This document shows, piece by piece, positions 26,624 to 36,281 of a DNA stretch of 64,000 nt. How positions within the stretch are numbered: the stretch's first letter is position 1; the number at the start of each line of letters is the position of its first letter. The translations under genes and the position numbers were made by a program. This DNA comes from Thalassovita taeanensis (GTDB lineage: Bacteria > Pseudomonadota > Alphaproteobacteria > Rhodobacterales > Rhodobacteraceae), in contig NZ_FOEP01000006.1 in assembly GCF_900110775.1 (NCBI RefSeq), positions 1-64,000 of the forward strand, given 5' to 3'. The notes under the pieces are model-generated. The model searched no databases, was not told the DNA's origin, and was given only the letters and a program-made list of their open reading frames with translations.

Positions 26624-26697
26624 TGGAGGCGAGTATCGGAATCGAACCGATATACGCGGATTTGCAATCCGCTGCGTCACCACTCCGCCAACTCGCC
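26624..26697 (-). tRNA. tRNA-Cys (GCA)
   Basis: 74 bases on the minus strand. The acceptor GGCGAGT pairs with ACTCGCC, the anticodon stem GCGGA/TCCGC holds loop TTGCAAA with anticodon GCA, the T stem ATCGG/CCGAT is intact, and CCA is encoded. The 3' end faces the island. It is the integration site; a second 3' half lies at 6105-6153. Confidence 0.95.
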
Positions 26698-26842
26698 GCC
26701 TAAGTGGTATCGAGCCGATTATAGGATAATTTGAGATGCCGCAAGGCCTAGGCAGCGTCGATTTGACGTTTCAATGCCGTTGCCGGTTGTTTCCGAATGT
26801 GAGAAAACGTAAATCAGGAATCTGAACGAAAGAGTTTAGCTT

Positions 26843-27496
26843 ATGACAGACTTTGCCGCCCGCCGTACCACAATGGTCGATACGCAGGTTCGCCCGTCGG
26901 ACGTGACCAAATTTCCGATCATCGACGCGATGTTGTCCGTTCCGCGCGAGGAATTTGTGCCCGGCGACAAGATAGAAGCCGCATATATCGGGGAAAACCT
27001 TGATCTTGGCGGGCGTCGTGTCATGCTGGAACCACGCACGCTGGCAAAGATGCTTGATGCGCTGGATGTCCAAGGCGATGAGTTGGCGTTGGATCTGGGG
27101 TGCGGGCTGGGGTATTCTTCCGCCGTGCTTGCGCGCATGGCAGAAGCGGTCGTTGCAGTAGAAGAGGATGAGGCGCTGTTAAATGATGCACAGGCTGCAC
27201 TGACGCGCTGCGGCGCGGACAATGTGATCCTGTATCAGGGCGCTTTGGCCGAAGGGGCTGCCAAACACGGCCCCTATGATGTGATCATGGTGGAAGGCGC
27301 GGTCGAGCATTTGCCTGCGGGCCTTCTGGATCAGTTGAAAGAAGGCGGGCGCATGGCGTGCCTGTTTGCCGAGGGTGCCTTGGGTGTCGTACGAATCGGT
27401 TACAAGATTGATGGGGAGGTCACATGGCGATTTGCGTTTAACGCAGGCGCACCGGTGCTTCCCGGGTTCGAACGCCACAGCGCGTTCAAACTCTAA
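26843..27496 (+). CDS. pcm: protein-L-isoaspartate O-methyltransferase family protein
   Basis: 217 residues beginning MTDFAARRTTMVDTQVRPSDV, with the SAM motif LALDLGCGLGYSSAVLA at about 77-93 and VVAVEEDEAL after it. The family repairs isoaspartyl residues in damaged proteins using SAM; the shorter Rhodobacterales branch is often annotated this way but its activity is less certain. It begins the core chromosome to the right of the tRNA. The TolC-family gene follows after 67 bases in the same direction. Confidence 0.8.
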   Translation: MTDFAARRTTMVDTQVRPSDVTKFPIIDAMLSVPREEFVPGDKIEAAYIGENLDLGGRRVMLEPRTLAKMLDALDVQGDELALDLGCGLGYSSAVLARMAEAVVAVEEDEALLNDAQAALTRCGADNVILYQGALAEGAAKHGPYDVIMVEGAVEHLPAGLLDQLKEGGRMACLFAEGALGVVRIGYKIDGEVTWRFAFNAGAPVLPGFERHSAFKL

Positions 27497-27563
27497 ACCT
27501 CAAGCGGCGCGCCGTTGAGGCGCGCGGCCAAAAAATCAGGCGCGTCTGACAACGGAGCAGGAC

Positions 27564-28985
27564 ATGCAAGTGAAGAAACTGAAAAGAAAACTGCAGACGG
27601 GAACGGCGGTGGTTTTTCTTGCCATGTCTGCACCGGTCATGGCTTCGGCCGAAACTCTGGCTGATGCGATGGCGGATGCCTATACTAATAGCGGGTTATT
27701 GCATCAATACCGCGCCGTGTTGCGGGCCGCGGACGAAGATGTGGCTGTCGCCGTGTCATCGATGCGTCCGGTGCTCAATTGGGCGGCGGATGTGACGCGC
27801 TCGTTTGGGCGTGCCTATACTGCCAGCACAATTTTGGGTCCGGTCGATTCGTCTTCGACGTCGACGTCGCTTGGTCTGGCGGCCGAGCTTGTTATCTATG
27901 ACGGCGGCGACACCAAGCTCAGGGTCGAGGCGGCGAAGGAATCTGTTCTGGCAACGCGGCAGGCGCTTGTCGGGGTCGAGCAGGACATTCTTCTGCAAGC
28001 TGTTGATGCTTATACCAGCGTGCGGACACAAATCGAAACAGTTGCCCTGCGCGAAAACAACGTGCGGGTGATCGGTGAAGAATTGCGCGCCGCCCGCGAC
28101 CGGTTTGAAGTGGGCGAAGTGACTCGCACCGATGTCGCCCAAGCCGAGGCGCGCTTGGCCGCCGCACGCAGCGCTTTGGCGCAGGCTCAGGGCAATCTGA
28201 CCGCAGCCCGCGAGTATTTTAACGCAGCAGTGGGGCGCAAGGCCGGTCGGCTCAGCGCACCGCCCACGGCCCCTGCGACGGCCAGAACGGTCGATGCGGC
28301 CAAGGCACTGGCGCTGCGCGCCCATCCCGATCTCCTCAAGGCGCAACACGAAGCCGCTGCCGCTGATCTGGCTGTGGCGATCGCTGCGGCTTCGATTCAG
28401 CCACGGGTGACGCTGAATGGCACCTATGGCATTCAGGAAACATTCGACAGCCGGAATTTCAGCAAGGGCGGCACCGTCGGCATTGAGGTCTCGGGCCCGA
28501 TTTATGCCGGAGGCAAAATCCCGGCGCTGTACCGTCAGGCGATGGCCAATCGCGAGGCTGCACGGGCAAACCTGCATGTGGTCGGCATCACGCTGGCGCA
28601 GAATGTCGGCACATCCTATGCGCAGTTGCAGGTGGCCCGCGCCGCCCGCGAGGCAAGCAATCAACAGGTCAGCGCATCGCGCGTGGCCTTCCGCGGTGTG
28701 CGCGAAGAGGCGACGCTGGGCGCACGTACCACGCTGGATGTGTTGAACGCGGAACAGGAACTGCTCGATGCGCAGGCAAACCTGATCACCGCGACTGCCA
28801 GTGAATATCTGGCGTCATATTCGCTGTTGTCTGCCATGGGTCTGTTGACGGCAGAGCATCTGAACCTCAAGGTGCAGCGCTATGATGCTGCGGCCTATTT
28901 CAATCAGGTCAAGGATGCCCCGGTCGCCGTAAGCGAGCGGGGCCGCAAGCTGGACAAAGTCCTGCGCGGATTGGGAAAAGAGTAA
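27564..28985 (+). CDS. TolC-family outer-membrane efflux protein
   Basis: 473 residues with a signal peptide (hydrophobic stretch TAVVFLAMSAPVMASA, cleavage likely after ASA) and two repeated helical halves rich in Ala, Glu and Arg, as in TolC outer-membrane channels. Conserved features include TRTDVAQAEARLAAARSALA and ARTTLDVLNAEQELLDAQ, the paired motifs of the two coiled-coil halves. It would form the outer-membrane tunnel for type I secretion or drug efflux; no inner-membrane partner is adjacent. The GGAGCAGG site is well placed. Confidence 0.9.
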   Translation: MQVKKLKRKLQTGTAVVFLAMSAPVMASAETLADAMADAYTNSGLLHQYRAVLRAADEDVAVAVSSMRPVLNWAADVTRSFGRAYTASTILGPVDSSSTSTSLGLAAELVIYDGGDTKLRVEAAKESVLATRQALVGVEQDILLQAVDAYTSVRTQIETVALRENNVRVIGEELRAARDRFEVGEVTRTDVAQAEARLAAARSALAQAQGNLTAAREYFNAAVGRKAGRLSAPPTAPATARTVDAAKALALRAHPDLLKAQHEAAAADLAVAIAAASIQPRVTLNGTYGIQETFDSRNFSKGGTVGIEVSGPIYAGGKIPALYRQAMANREAARANLHVVGITLAQNVGTSYAQLQVARAAREASNQQVSASRVAFRGVREEATLGARTTLDVLNAEQELLDAQANLITATASEYLASYSLLSAMGLLTAEHLNLKVQRYDAAAYFNQVKDAPVAVSERGRKLDKVLRGLGKE

Positions 28986-29056
28986 TAGCCGCTCTATCGG
29001 TTGTGAGAATCTCTGCCCGGGGTTAAACTCGGGTGGAGGCAAGAGTGGAATAAAAA

Positions 29057-29941
29057 ATGTCCGACCCCGTGACAAATGTGGAAATCGAGGATGTGCTGTC
29101 ATCTATCCGGCGGCTTGTGTCCGAGGATGCACGCCCGCGTGTCTTGACGCCGAAAGCGCCGAGCAGGCTGGTGCTGACCCCCGCGCTGCGGGTTGCCGAC
29201 GCGCCTACGCCAGTGCAGGACACCGAGGATCACGGTGCCCCTTCCCAGCCCGACGTCACAGAACCCGCACAAGTGGAAGATGTGCCCGCCGAGGCGGCGT
29301 TTTTCGCGCACGTGCAGCCGTCTGTTGAGCCTGTTTCGGACGCGCCGCATCTTGACGAGGCCGCAGCTGAGGAAGCCGAGCACGACGATGACAGTCTGAC
29401 GCTTGAGGATCGTATCGCCGAGTTGGAAGCCGTGGTTGCCGGGCAGGACGATCAGTGGGAACCTGATGGCGAAGGCAATGATGACTATGCCGGTGGTGCG
29501 GTCGGATCCCTTCAGTGGGAGGATCACCTTCCCGAAGAGGATGAGGCCGAGGACGTTGAAGAATGGACTGAAGCCCAAAAAGATGCGGTGGAAGAGGCCG
29601 AGTTTGTCGAGGACGCGCCATCTGACTCAAGCACTCCGCTGACCGACTGGGACGAGGATGCGCTGGCCGAGCCGCCCCTGATGCAGGATACACGGGCCCA
29701 GCCAGAAGTTGACGCCGAGCTGGAAGTTGACGACGGGTTGGACTCTGATCCTCCTGAGGCTGATCTGGGCCTTTTGGCCTCGGACGATACGATTCTGGAC
29801 GAAGAATCGCTGCGCGAATTGGTTGCCGATATTGTGCGGCAGGAATTGCAGGGCGTTCTGGGCGAACGGATTACGCGCAACGTGCGCAAGCTGGTCCGGC
29901 GCGAAATTCACCGCGCCTTGACCAGTCAGGAATTGGAGTAA
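29057..29941 (+). CDS. PopZ/DUF2497-like acidic protein
   Basis: 294 residues. The N-terminus [16 protein letters not shown] matches the start of PopZ/DUF2497 proteins (EEILASIRRIISED type). A long, very acidic, proline- and glutamate-rich middle follows. The C-terminus ([20 protein letters not shown] then [20 protein letters not shown]) is helical and recalls the PopZ oligomerisation end. PopZ in Caulobacter organises the cell pole and tethers the ParB-origin complex. Whether this Rhodobacterales relative does the same is inference. Its last 16 bases overlap the cobQ end on the other strand. Confidence 0.65.
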   Translation: MSDPVTNVEIEDVLSSIRRLVSEDARPRVLTPKAPSRLVLTPALRVADAPTPVQDTEDHGAPSQPDVTEPAQVEDVPAEAAFFAHVQPSVEPVSDAPHLDEAAAEEAEHDDDSLTLEDRIAELEAVVAGQDDQWEPDGEGNDDYAGGAVGSLQWEDHLPEEDEAEDVEEWTEAQKDAVEEAEFVEDAPSDSSTPLTDWDEDALAEPPLMQDTRAQPEVDAELEVDDGLDSDPPEADLGLLASDDTILDEESLRELVADIVRQELQGVLGERITRNVRKLVRREIHRALTSQELE

Positions 29942-31395
29942 CCGCCCGAGGGTGGCTGTGCCAGCGATAGCAGCAGATCAAGATCAAGATGGGTTTCCAG
30001 ATGTGCCGCCAGCGCATTGAGAACTTGTTCCAGATCGTTGGAATACCGGATTTCTGACGCGGCCCCCAGTTGTCGCAGGTAAGCGGCGCGAAAGCGATCC
30101 GAGCTGAACAGCCCATGCAGGTAACAGCCCCGGATCCGTCCATCCGCCGTGGCGGCACCTTCGGCGTGGCCTGCGATCGACAGCCAGGGGTTGGCACAAT
30201 CGGCGCCGGTGGTTTCACCAATGTGGATCTCGTACCCCGAAACCGTATCGCCAGTGGGCAGATAGGTGGCTTCAGTCAGTGTCAGGTGCTTTTGCGGCGT
30301 CATCACGGTGCAAACATCCAGCAGGCCAAGCCCCGCCACGCTGCCCGCAGGGCCTTCGATACCCTGCGGGTCAGCAATCTGGCGGCCCAGCATCTGATAG
30401 CCGCCGCAAATACCCAGAACATGCCCGCCGCGCCGGATATGGGCGTGTAGGTCGATATCCCACCCCTGCGCGCGGAAATGCGCCAGATCAGCGATGGTGG
30501 ATTTCGATCCGGGGATCAGCACCAGATCGGCATCACCGGGCAGGGGGCGGCCCTGCTCGATGATCTCGACCGTGACGCCGGGTTCGGCGCTAAGCGGGTC
30601 GAGGTCATCAAAGTTGGCAATCCGCGACAGGCGTGGCACCGCCACTTTGCAGGCCCCCCCAACGCGCGAGGCGACATCCATCACATCCTCGGCCGGTAGG
30701 CGCCAGGCATCGGCAAACCACGGCACCACACCCAGCGAGGGCCAGCCAGTATGCGCGGTGATGGTGACAAGCCCGTCATCAAACAGGCTGACATCGCCGC
30801 GAAACTTGTTGATGGCAAAGGCTTTGATCCGGGTGGCGTCCTCGGGCGGCAGAACCGTCTGGGTGCCCACCAACTGCGCAATCACGCCGCCACGATCAAT
30901 GTCCCCGACCAGAACCACAGGCAGGCCTGCGGCTTCGGCAAAGCCCATGTTGGCGATGTCGCCTGCGCGCAGATTGACCTCGGCAGGGCTGCCGGCGCCT
31001 TCGATCAGAACCAGATCGGCTTGCGCGCACAGGCGGTGAAAGCTTTGCAGCGCGGGCGCCAGAAGCTGCGGCTTGGCCTTGGCGTAGTCACGGGCGCGCA
31101 GGGTGGCAAAGCGCTGCCCCTGCACGATCACCTGTGCGCCGATATCCGATTCGGGTTTCAGCAGAACGGGGTTCATATCCGTGTGCGGTGGCACCCGTGC
31201 GGCCAGCGACTGAAGCGCCTGCGCGCGGCCAATCTCGCCGCCATCTTCGGTGACTGCGGCGTTGTTGGACATGTTCTGCGGTTTGAACGGCCGTACCGAC
31301 AGGCCGCGATTGGCGAATGCGCGGGCCAGACCGGCCACAAGCATCGACTTGCCCACGTTCGAGCCGGCCCCTTGTATCATGATCGCGCGTGCCAT
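29926..31395 (-). CDS. cobQ: cobyric acid synthase
   Basis: 489 residues from [20 protein letters not shown]; an in-frame ATG five codons upstream is possible. The N-terminal P-loop domain (GAGSNVGKS) binds ATP, and the C-terminal class I glutamine amidotransferase domain contains [11 protein letters not shown] with the catalytic Cys. The enzyme amidates four side chains of adenosylcobyrinic acid a,c-diamide in cobalamin synthesis, using glutamine. No other cobalamin genes are in the window. Confidence 0.95.
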   Translation of the reverse strand: MARAIMIQGAGSNVGKSMLVAGLARAFANRGLSVRPFKPQNMSNNAAVTEDGGEIGRAQALQSLAARVPPHTDMNPVLLKPESDIGAQVIVQGQRFATLRARDYAKAKPQLLAPALQSFHRLCAQADLVLIEGAGSPAEVNLRAGDIANMGFAEAAGLPVVLVGDIDRGGVIAQLVGTQTVLPPEDATRIKAFAINKFRGDVSLFDDGLVTITAHTGWPSLGVVPWFADAWRLPAEDVMDVASRVGGACKVAVPRLSRIANFDDLDPLSAEPGVTVEIIEQGRPLPGDADLVLIPGSKSTIADLAHFRAQGWDIDLHAHIRRGGHVLGICGGYQMLGRQIADPQGIEGPAGSVAGLGLLDVCTVMTPQKHLTLTEATYLPTGDTVSGYEIHIGETTGADCANPWLSIAGHAEGAATADGRIRGCYLHGLFSSDRFRAAYLRQLGAASEIRYSNDLEQVLNALAAHLETHLDLDLLLSLAQPPSGGYSNS

Positions 31396-31494
31396 TGTCG
31401 TCTCCTGCATGTTGGGCAGGCATAGCGCGGCGCGCGGCGCACGTCACTATGGGCAGGCAACAAAGATGAGGGGGGCGGGGCTGTGCGAAAAGAA

Positions 31495-31518
31495 AACGCG
31501 CCCTGAGCAGGGCGCGTC
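31495..31518 (-). terminator. rho-independent terminator after the DUF6280 gene
   Basis: ACGCGCCCTG pairs with CAGGGCGCGT around a 2-4 base loop; read on the minus strand the stem is followed by TTTTCTTTT. It lies 35 bases downstream of the minus-strand gene at 31553. Confidence 0.75.
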
Positions 31519-31552
31519 TTTCATTGTCCTGACCTTCGAGAAGGGCAGGAGT

Positions 31553-31873
31553 CTAGGCTGCTTCGGCTTGCTGAGCGGCGTTGCGGCGTTCGCTTTCTTC
31601 GCGCGACAGCGCGACGGAGGTGCGCACACCTTTACCGACGAAATCCATCAGACCGGTCACAACCCGCTCGTTGGGGTCGATACCAGCGCAGGACAGAACC
31701 TCGCGGCCATCGCGGGACCGGGCCCAGCGTGCGATCTGCTCGGGGCCGTTGCCATATTTCTTATCATCGGCGATTGCATCGTCGAGTGCAGCCAACACAA
31801 CGGCTGCGAACAGTTTGCGTGCACGGTTGCCTTGCTCATTATTGAAGGCAGTGCCGTCAACGAAATCTTTCAT
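31553..31873 (-). CDS. DUF6280-type hypothetical protein
   Basis: 106 residues, helical, starting MKDFVDGTAFNNEQGNRARKL and ending in an acidic, glutamine-rich tail. Conserved phrase: NGPEQIARWARSRDGREVLSCAGIDPNERV. I recognise the family as a small conserved Rhodobacteraceae protein of unknown function, from memory. AGGACG precedes the ATG, and a strong terminator follows the stop. Confidence 0.7.
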   Translation of the reverse strand: MKDFVDGTAFNNEQGNRARKLFAAVVLAALDDAIADDKKYGNGPEQIARWARSRDGREVLSCAGIDPNERVVTGLMDFVGKGVRTSVALSREESERRNAAQQAEAA

Positions 31874-32088
31874 GATTCGTCCTTGATTATTGCTCTTGCG
31901 TTTTCGGGCGTGGCGCTGCTTATGACTGATTGAGTTCGATTCGGATAGAGCAATTACGCATAGCTTTCATGCAAATTTCGCATAACTTCCGCATATCCGA
32001 CACGACATCTCGTCTTCTTGCCACGGGGGTGAACGCCAGATATAGGGTTGCACAAAGATCAATCAACCTTTTGCCATGGTTTTGCCCA

Positions 32089-32652
32089 ATGCCCAAAATT
32101 AACGGAAACGAAATTCGCCCCGGTAACGTGCTTGAACACGACGGCCATCTGTGGGTCGCGGTCAAGGTCGATCACGTCAAGCCCGGCAAGGGCGGCGCTT
32201 TTGCTCAGGTCGAGATGAAAAACCTGCGCAACGGCTCGAAGTTGAACGAGCGGTTCCGCAGCGCGGACAAGGTCGAGCGCGTGCGTCTGGACCAGAAAGA
32301 TCAGCAATTTCTGTATGAAACCGATGGAATGTTGGTTTTTATGGACACCGAAACCTATGAGCAGGTCGAACTGCCTGCCGACCTGTTGGGCGAGCGTCGC
32401 CCATTCTTGCAGGACGGCATGACCATCCACATCGAGTTTTACGAAAGCGAGGCGCTGAACGCGACTTTGCCGCAGAAAGTGACCTGCAAGATCGCCGAGA
32501 CCGAGCCGGTTGTAAAAGGTCAGACGGCTGCCAACAGCTTCAAACCCGCGATTCTGGACAATGGCGTCAAGGTCATGGTGCCGCCCTTCGTGGGGCAGGA
32601 CGAGCTGATCGTGGTGAACACCGAGACAATGGAATACGCCGAGCGCGCCTGA
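32089..32652 (+). CDS. efp: translation elongation factor P
   Basis: 187 residues from [14 protein letters not shown]; the upstream extension of the frame is non-coding. The usual three OB-like domains are present, with Lys34 in VKPGKGGAF at the tip of domain I, the site that is beta-lysylated in many bacteria. EF-P rescues ribosomes stalled on polyproline. It stands alone between DUF6280 and gabD with a terminator after it. No lysyl-transferase gene (epmA) is in the window. Confidence 0.95.
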   Translation: MPKINGNEIRPGNVLEHDGHLWVAVKVDHVKPGKGGAFAQVEMKNLRNGSKLNERFRSADKVERVRLDQKDQQFLYETDGMLVFMDTETYEQVELPADLLGERRPFLQDGMTIHIEFYESEALNATLPQKVTCKIAETEPVVKGQTAANSFKPAILDNGVKVMVPPFVGQDELIVVNTETMEYAERA

Positions 32653-32685
32653 GCGCATGACGTGACGTTATGATCGTGTGATACG

Positions 32686-32716
32686 AAAAAGGGTGCGCTG
32701 CAAAGCGCACCCTTTT
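32686..32716. terminator. bidirectional rho-independent terminator
   Basis: AAAAAGGGTGCGCT and AGCGCACCCTTTT form a 9-bp GC-rich stem with a short loop and flanking A and T runs. It lies between the convergent efp and gabD genes and can end both transcripts. Confidence 0.9.
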
Positions 32717-32735
32717 GGTTTTTGGGCGTGTCAGA

Positions 32736-34214
32736 TCAGACCGACATGCAGATATATTTCATTTCAAGGTAATCCTCGATGCCGTGATGGCTGCCTTCGC
32801 GGCCAAGGCCGGATTGCTTGACGCCGCCAAACGGTGCCACCTCGGTCGAGATGATGCCGGTGTTGACGCCGACGATGCCATATTCCAGCGCCTCGGCCAC
32901 TTTGTAGACCCGGCTGAGATCCTTGGCGTAGAAATATGATGCCAGACCAAAGATCGTATCATTGGCCAGCTCGATGACCTCGTCCTCATCCGTGAATTTG
33001 AACAGGGGCGCGAAGGGGCCAAAGGTTTCCTCGGTCGAAACGATCATGTCGCGGGTCATGCCGGTCATGATTGTCGGCGAAAGATAGGTGCCAGGGCCTT
33101 GCTGCGCCCCACCGCCAAGGATGACTTTGCCGCCTTTGGCGGTGGCATCCGCCACATGCTCCTGAACCTTTTTGATCGCGGCGCTGTTGATCAGCGGCCC
33201 CAGATCAGTACCGGGTTCCAAGCCATCGCCGACTTTCATCTTCTCAACAGCGGCTTTCAGCTTGGCCGCGAAGGCATCGTAAACGCCTGCCTGGACATAA
33301 ATCCGGTTGGCGCAGACGCAGGTCTGACCATTGTTGCGGAACTTGCACATGATCGCGCCTTCGACGGCGGCATCAAGGTCGGCGTCATCGAACACGATGA
33401 ACGGCGCGTTGCCGCCCAGCTCCATCGAGCATTTCATCACCTGATCGGCGGCTTGGCGCAGCAGGATCCGGCCGACGTTGGTTGATCCGGTGAAGGTCAG
33501 CTTGCGCACGGTAGGGTTCTCGCAGAACTCCTTGCCGGTGTCGGAGGCATTGGTGGTCGTGACGATCGACAGTACGCCCTTGGGCAGGCCCGCGCGTTCG
33601 GCCAGCACGCCAAGTGCCAGTGCAGACAGCGGCGTCAGCTCGGACGGGCGGGCGACAAAGGCGCAACCTGCGGCCAGCGCGGGGGCGGCCTTGCGGGTGA
33701 TCATCGCGGTGGGAAAGTTCCACGGCGTGATCGAGGCGGCAACGCCGATCGGTTGCTTGATGACGGTAATGCGCTTGTCACGCTGGTGGCCGGGGATCGT
33801 CTCGCCATAGATCCGCTTGGCCTCTTCGCCGAAAAACTCGATGAACGAGGCGCCATAGGCGATCTCGCCCTTGGCCTCGGCGTGAGGTTTGCCCTGTTCG
33901 GCGGTCAGGATGGTGGCCAGATCATCCTGATTTTCCATCATCAGATCGAACCAGCGGCGCAGGATCGCGGCGCGTTCCTTGCCGGTGTATTTCGCCCATT
34001 CTTTCTGGGCCGTGGCGGCCGTGGCGATGGCATGGGCCACCTGCGCGCGGCTGAGGTCGGCGACATTGGCGATCACATCGCCGCGCGCGGGGTTTGTCAC
34101 CTCGAAGGTCGCGCTTTCGTCACCATCCACCCAGTCGCCATCGACATAGGCCCGATCAGCCAGCAGAGAGGGGTCTTTCAGTAGCGACTTCAAATCTGTT
34201 TTTGCGTCCAGCAT
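32736..34214 (-). CDS. gabD: NAD(P)-dependent succinate-semialdehyde dehydrogenase
   Basis: 492 residues from the ATG at 34212-34214, preceded by GGAGGAA. Aldehyde dehydrogenase motifs are in place: the cofactor-binding ITPWNFPTAMITRK, the general base in MELGGNAPFIVF, and the catalytic Cys in NNGQTCVCANR. The NGQTCVCANR form is characteristic of the GabD branch, which converts succinate semialdehyde to succinate in GABA degradation. A GABA transaminase gene is not adjacent, so the assignment relies on sequence features. Confidence 0.85.
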   Translation of the reverse strand: MLDAKTDLKSLLKDPSLLADRAYVDGDWVDGDESATFEVTNPARGDVIANVADLSRAQVAHAIATAATAQKEWAKYTGKERAAILRRWFDLMMENQDDLATILTAEQGKPHAEAKGEIAYGASFIEFFGEEAKRIYGETIPGHQRDKRITVIKQPIGVAASITPWNFPTAMITRKAAPALAAGCAFVARPSELTPLSALALGVLAERAGLPKGVLSIVTTTNASDTGKEFCENPTVRKLTFTGSTNVGRILLRQAADQVMKCSMELGGNAPFIVFDDADLDAAVEGAIMCKFRNNGQTCVCANRIYVQAGVYDAFAAKLKAAVEKMKVGDGLEPGTDLGPLINSAAIKKVQEHVADATAKGGKVILGGGAQQGPGTYLSPTIMTGMTRDMIVSTEETFGPFAPLFKFTDEDEVIELANDTIFGLASYFYAKDLSRVYKVAEALEYGIVGVNTGIISTEVAPFGGVKQSGLGREGSHHGIEDYLEMKYICMSV

Positions 34215-34296
34215 GGGGCGTTCCTCCGGTTTTTCTCTCGCCAAGGGAAATCATCTGGCGTTACTCTTGTCCAGAGCTAGACTGAAGGAGACTGCC

Positions 34297-35091
34297 GTGG
34301 AGCTGGACGATGCCTATGCCAATGCGGCCCATATCGAGGGCAGCGCGGCCTATCCTGATCGCTGGGCGGCCACTGCGGCGGCGTTCCGCGAGGGGATGAT
34401 TGAGCAGGGGCTGGCCGATCTGGACATCCCTTATGGCGACAGTGCGCGTCAACGGTTTGACCTGTTCCGCCCCGAAGGCTTGGCCAAGGGGCTGCTGATA
34501 TTTGTGCATGGCGGATATTGGCTGCGGTTTGACAAGTCATATTGGTCGCATCTTGCGGCTGGCGCGTTAGAGCGCGGGTGGGCGGTGGCGATGCCGTCGT
34601 ATGATCTGTGCCCGCAGGTGACGATTGCCGCGATCACGGCGCAGATTGCCCGGATGGTGCCGGTGGCGGCCAGCATGGTGGCGGGGCCGCTGGTGTTGGC
34701 GGGGCATTCGGCGGGCGGGCATCTTGTGGCGCGGATGGCGGTGCCGGGTGTGTTGCCCGAGGCCGTGGCCGCGCGGGTGACGCGGGTCATGCCGATCTCG
34801 CCGGTGGCGGATTTGCGACCGTTGCTGCGCACCTCGATGAATGCGCAATTCGGGCTGGACGAAGACGCAGCGGGGGCCGAAAGCCCGGCCCTGATGCAGC
34901 CTTTGCCGGGCGTGGAGGTCACGGTCTGGGTCGGCGGAGACGAGCGCCCGGCCTTTCTGGATCAGGCGCAGGCGCTGGCGGATGCCTGGGGCGCGCGCTG
35001 TGTGGTCGAGGCGGGGCGGCATCATTTCGATGTGATTGAAGGCCTGTCGGATCGCAATAATCCGATGATGATCCGCCTGCTGGCGGGGTGA
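34297..35091 (+). CDS. alpha/beta hydrolase (arylformamidase-like)
   Basis: 264 residues from a GTG at 34297 with GGAG upstream. The oxyanion motif HGGYW and the nucleophile elbow GHSAGG are typical of the esterase/arylformamidase group, and the C-terminal GRHHFDVIEGL supplies the His. Members hydrolyse N-formylkynurenine or small esters; the substrate here is not determined. The gene is divergent from gabD, with about 80 bases between. Confidence 0.75.
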   Translation: MELDDAYANAAHIEGSAAYPDRWAATAAAFREGMIEQGLADLDIPYGDSARQRFDLFRPEGLAKGLLIFVHGGYWLRFDKSYWSHLAAGALERGWAVAMPSYDLCPQVTIAAITAQIARMVPVAASMVAGPLVLAGHSAGGHLVARMAVPGVLPEAVAARVTRVMPISPVADLRPLLRTSMNAQFGLDEDAAGAESPALMQPLPGVEVTVWVGGDERPAFLDQAQALADAWGARCVVEAGRHHFDVIEGLSDRNNPMMIRLLAG

Positions 35092-35125
35092 TCCCCAGCG
35101 GGTGGATGTGCTGCGCGGGATGAAA

Positions 35126-36127
35126 TCAGCCGTGGCGGTCTGACCAGCAGGGCTGTGCGTCGCTTGTGGCGGGGCGCGCGTTGTATATCGCGCGGGCGAT
35201 GGCGCGGGCCATGACCGTGGCTGCGGCGTGACCGATATAGAGCGTATCAGCGATGGGGTTGGTCAGGGGTTTGGTGCCCGTGGCGGCAGAGAAGATCAGG
35301 TCGCCATCCATCGGGGTATGCGCGGGCACCAGCGCGCGGGCAAAACCATCATGGGCGGCGGTGGCCATGCGGGTGCATTGCGCTTGCGTCAGCACCGCAT
35401 CGGTGGCGACGATGCCGATGGTGGTATTTGCATGCGCGGCCAGTTTGGTGGGCGGGATATGCGGATCGGGATAGGTGCTGGCGGGGCCACGCGCGCCGAA
35501 CTCGGTCTCCACCTCAAACGGGGCGGCCCAGAAATGTGGCCCGTCGCCGACCGTGGCCGAGCCGAGGGCGTTGACCGCCACCAGTGCGCCAACGGTGTGA
35601 CCCGAGGGCAGGGTGATCGAGGCCGAGCCAAGGCCGCCTTTGAAATTGGCGGTGGTGGCCCCGGTGCCCGCCCCGACAGAGCCAAGGCCGAAGCTGTGCG
35701 ACGCATTGGCAAGCGCCTGCGCACCAAGGGACTTATAGGGATTTTCGGCCCAGTTTTTGTCGCCGCCGTTGATCAGGTCGAACAGGATCGCACCGGGCAC
35801 GATCGGCACGCGTTGATCGCCAACGACAAAACCGCGCCCCTGCGCGCGCAACGCATCGGCCACGCCAGACGGGGCGTCCAGCCCAAAGGCCGAACCGCCG
35901 GACAGCACCAGCGCATCCACCTGCTCGACCGTTTTGTCGGGGGCCAGCAGGTCGGTTTCGCGGCTTCCGGGCGCGCCGCCCATCACATGCACCCCGGCGG
36001 TAAACGGCGCATCGCCCAGCAGGACGGTGACGCCGGTTTTGATCGTGTCGTCCTGCGCGTTGCCGACGCGCAGCCCGGCGATATCGGTGATCAGATTTAA
36101 AGAGCCCGGTTTTGGTGCAAGTGCCAT
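35126..36127 (-). CDS. P1-family peptidase (DmpA-like aminopeptidase)
   Basis: 333 residues of the P1/DmpA N-terminal nucleophile family: ITDIAGLRVGNAQDD, VHVMGGAPGSRETDLL, LSGGSAFGLDAPSGVADAL and the self-cleavage neighbourhood NTTIGIVATDA. These enzymes are made as one chain that cuts itself into two subunits and removes N-terminal residues from peptides, often with D- or beta-amino-acid tolerance. No signal peptide is visible. It is convergent with the hydrolase and divergent from creatinase. Confidence 0.85.
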   Translation of the reverse strand: MALAPKPGSLNLITDIAGLRVGNAQDDTIKTGVTVLLGDAPFTAGVHVMGGAPGSRETDLLAPDKTVEQVDALVLSGGSAFGLDAPSGVADALRAQGRGFVVGDQRVPIVPGAILFDLINGGDKNWAENPYKSLGAQALANASHSFGLGSVGAGTGATTANFKGGLGSASITLPSGHTVGALVAVNALGSATVGDGPHFWAAPFEVETEFGARGPASTYPDPHIPPTKLAAHANTTIGIVATDAVLTQAQCTRMATAAHDGFARALVPAHTPMDGDLIFSAATGTKPLTNPIADTLYIGHAAATVMARAIARAIYNARPATSDAQPCWSDRHG

Positions 36128-36281
36128 GATAATTTCCCAAAAAAGTTAATACCATCTTGCCAGATCGCGCCGCATGAGCAAGGTGAGGAAACAGGCAAGG
36201 CGATGGCGTCGCCACATGTTGTTGCGCATGTGCCTGTTTTCCGTCCTGAACGCCGGGACCTTTCTGTTCAAGGAGGGTCAA

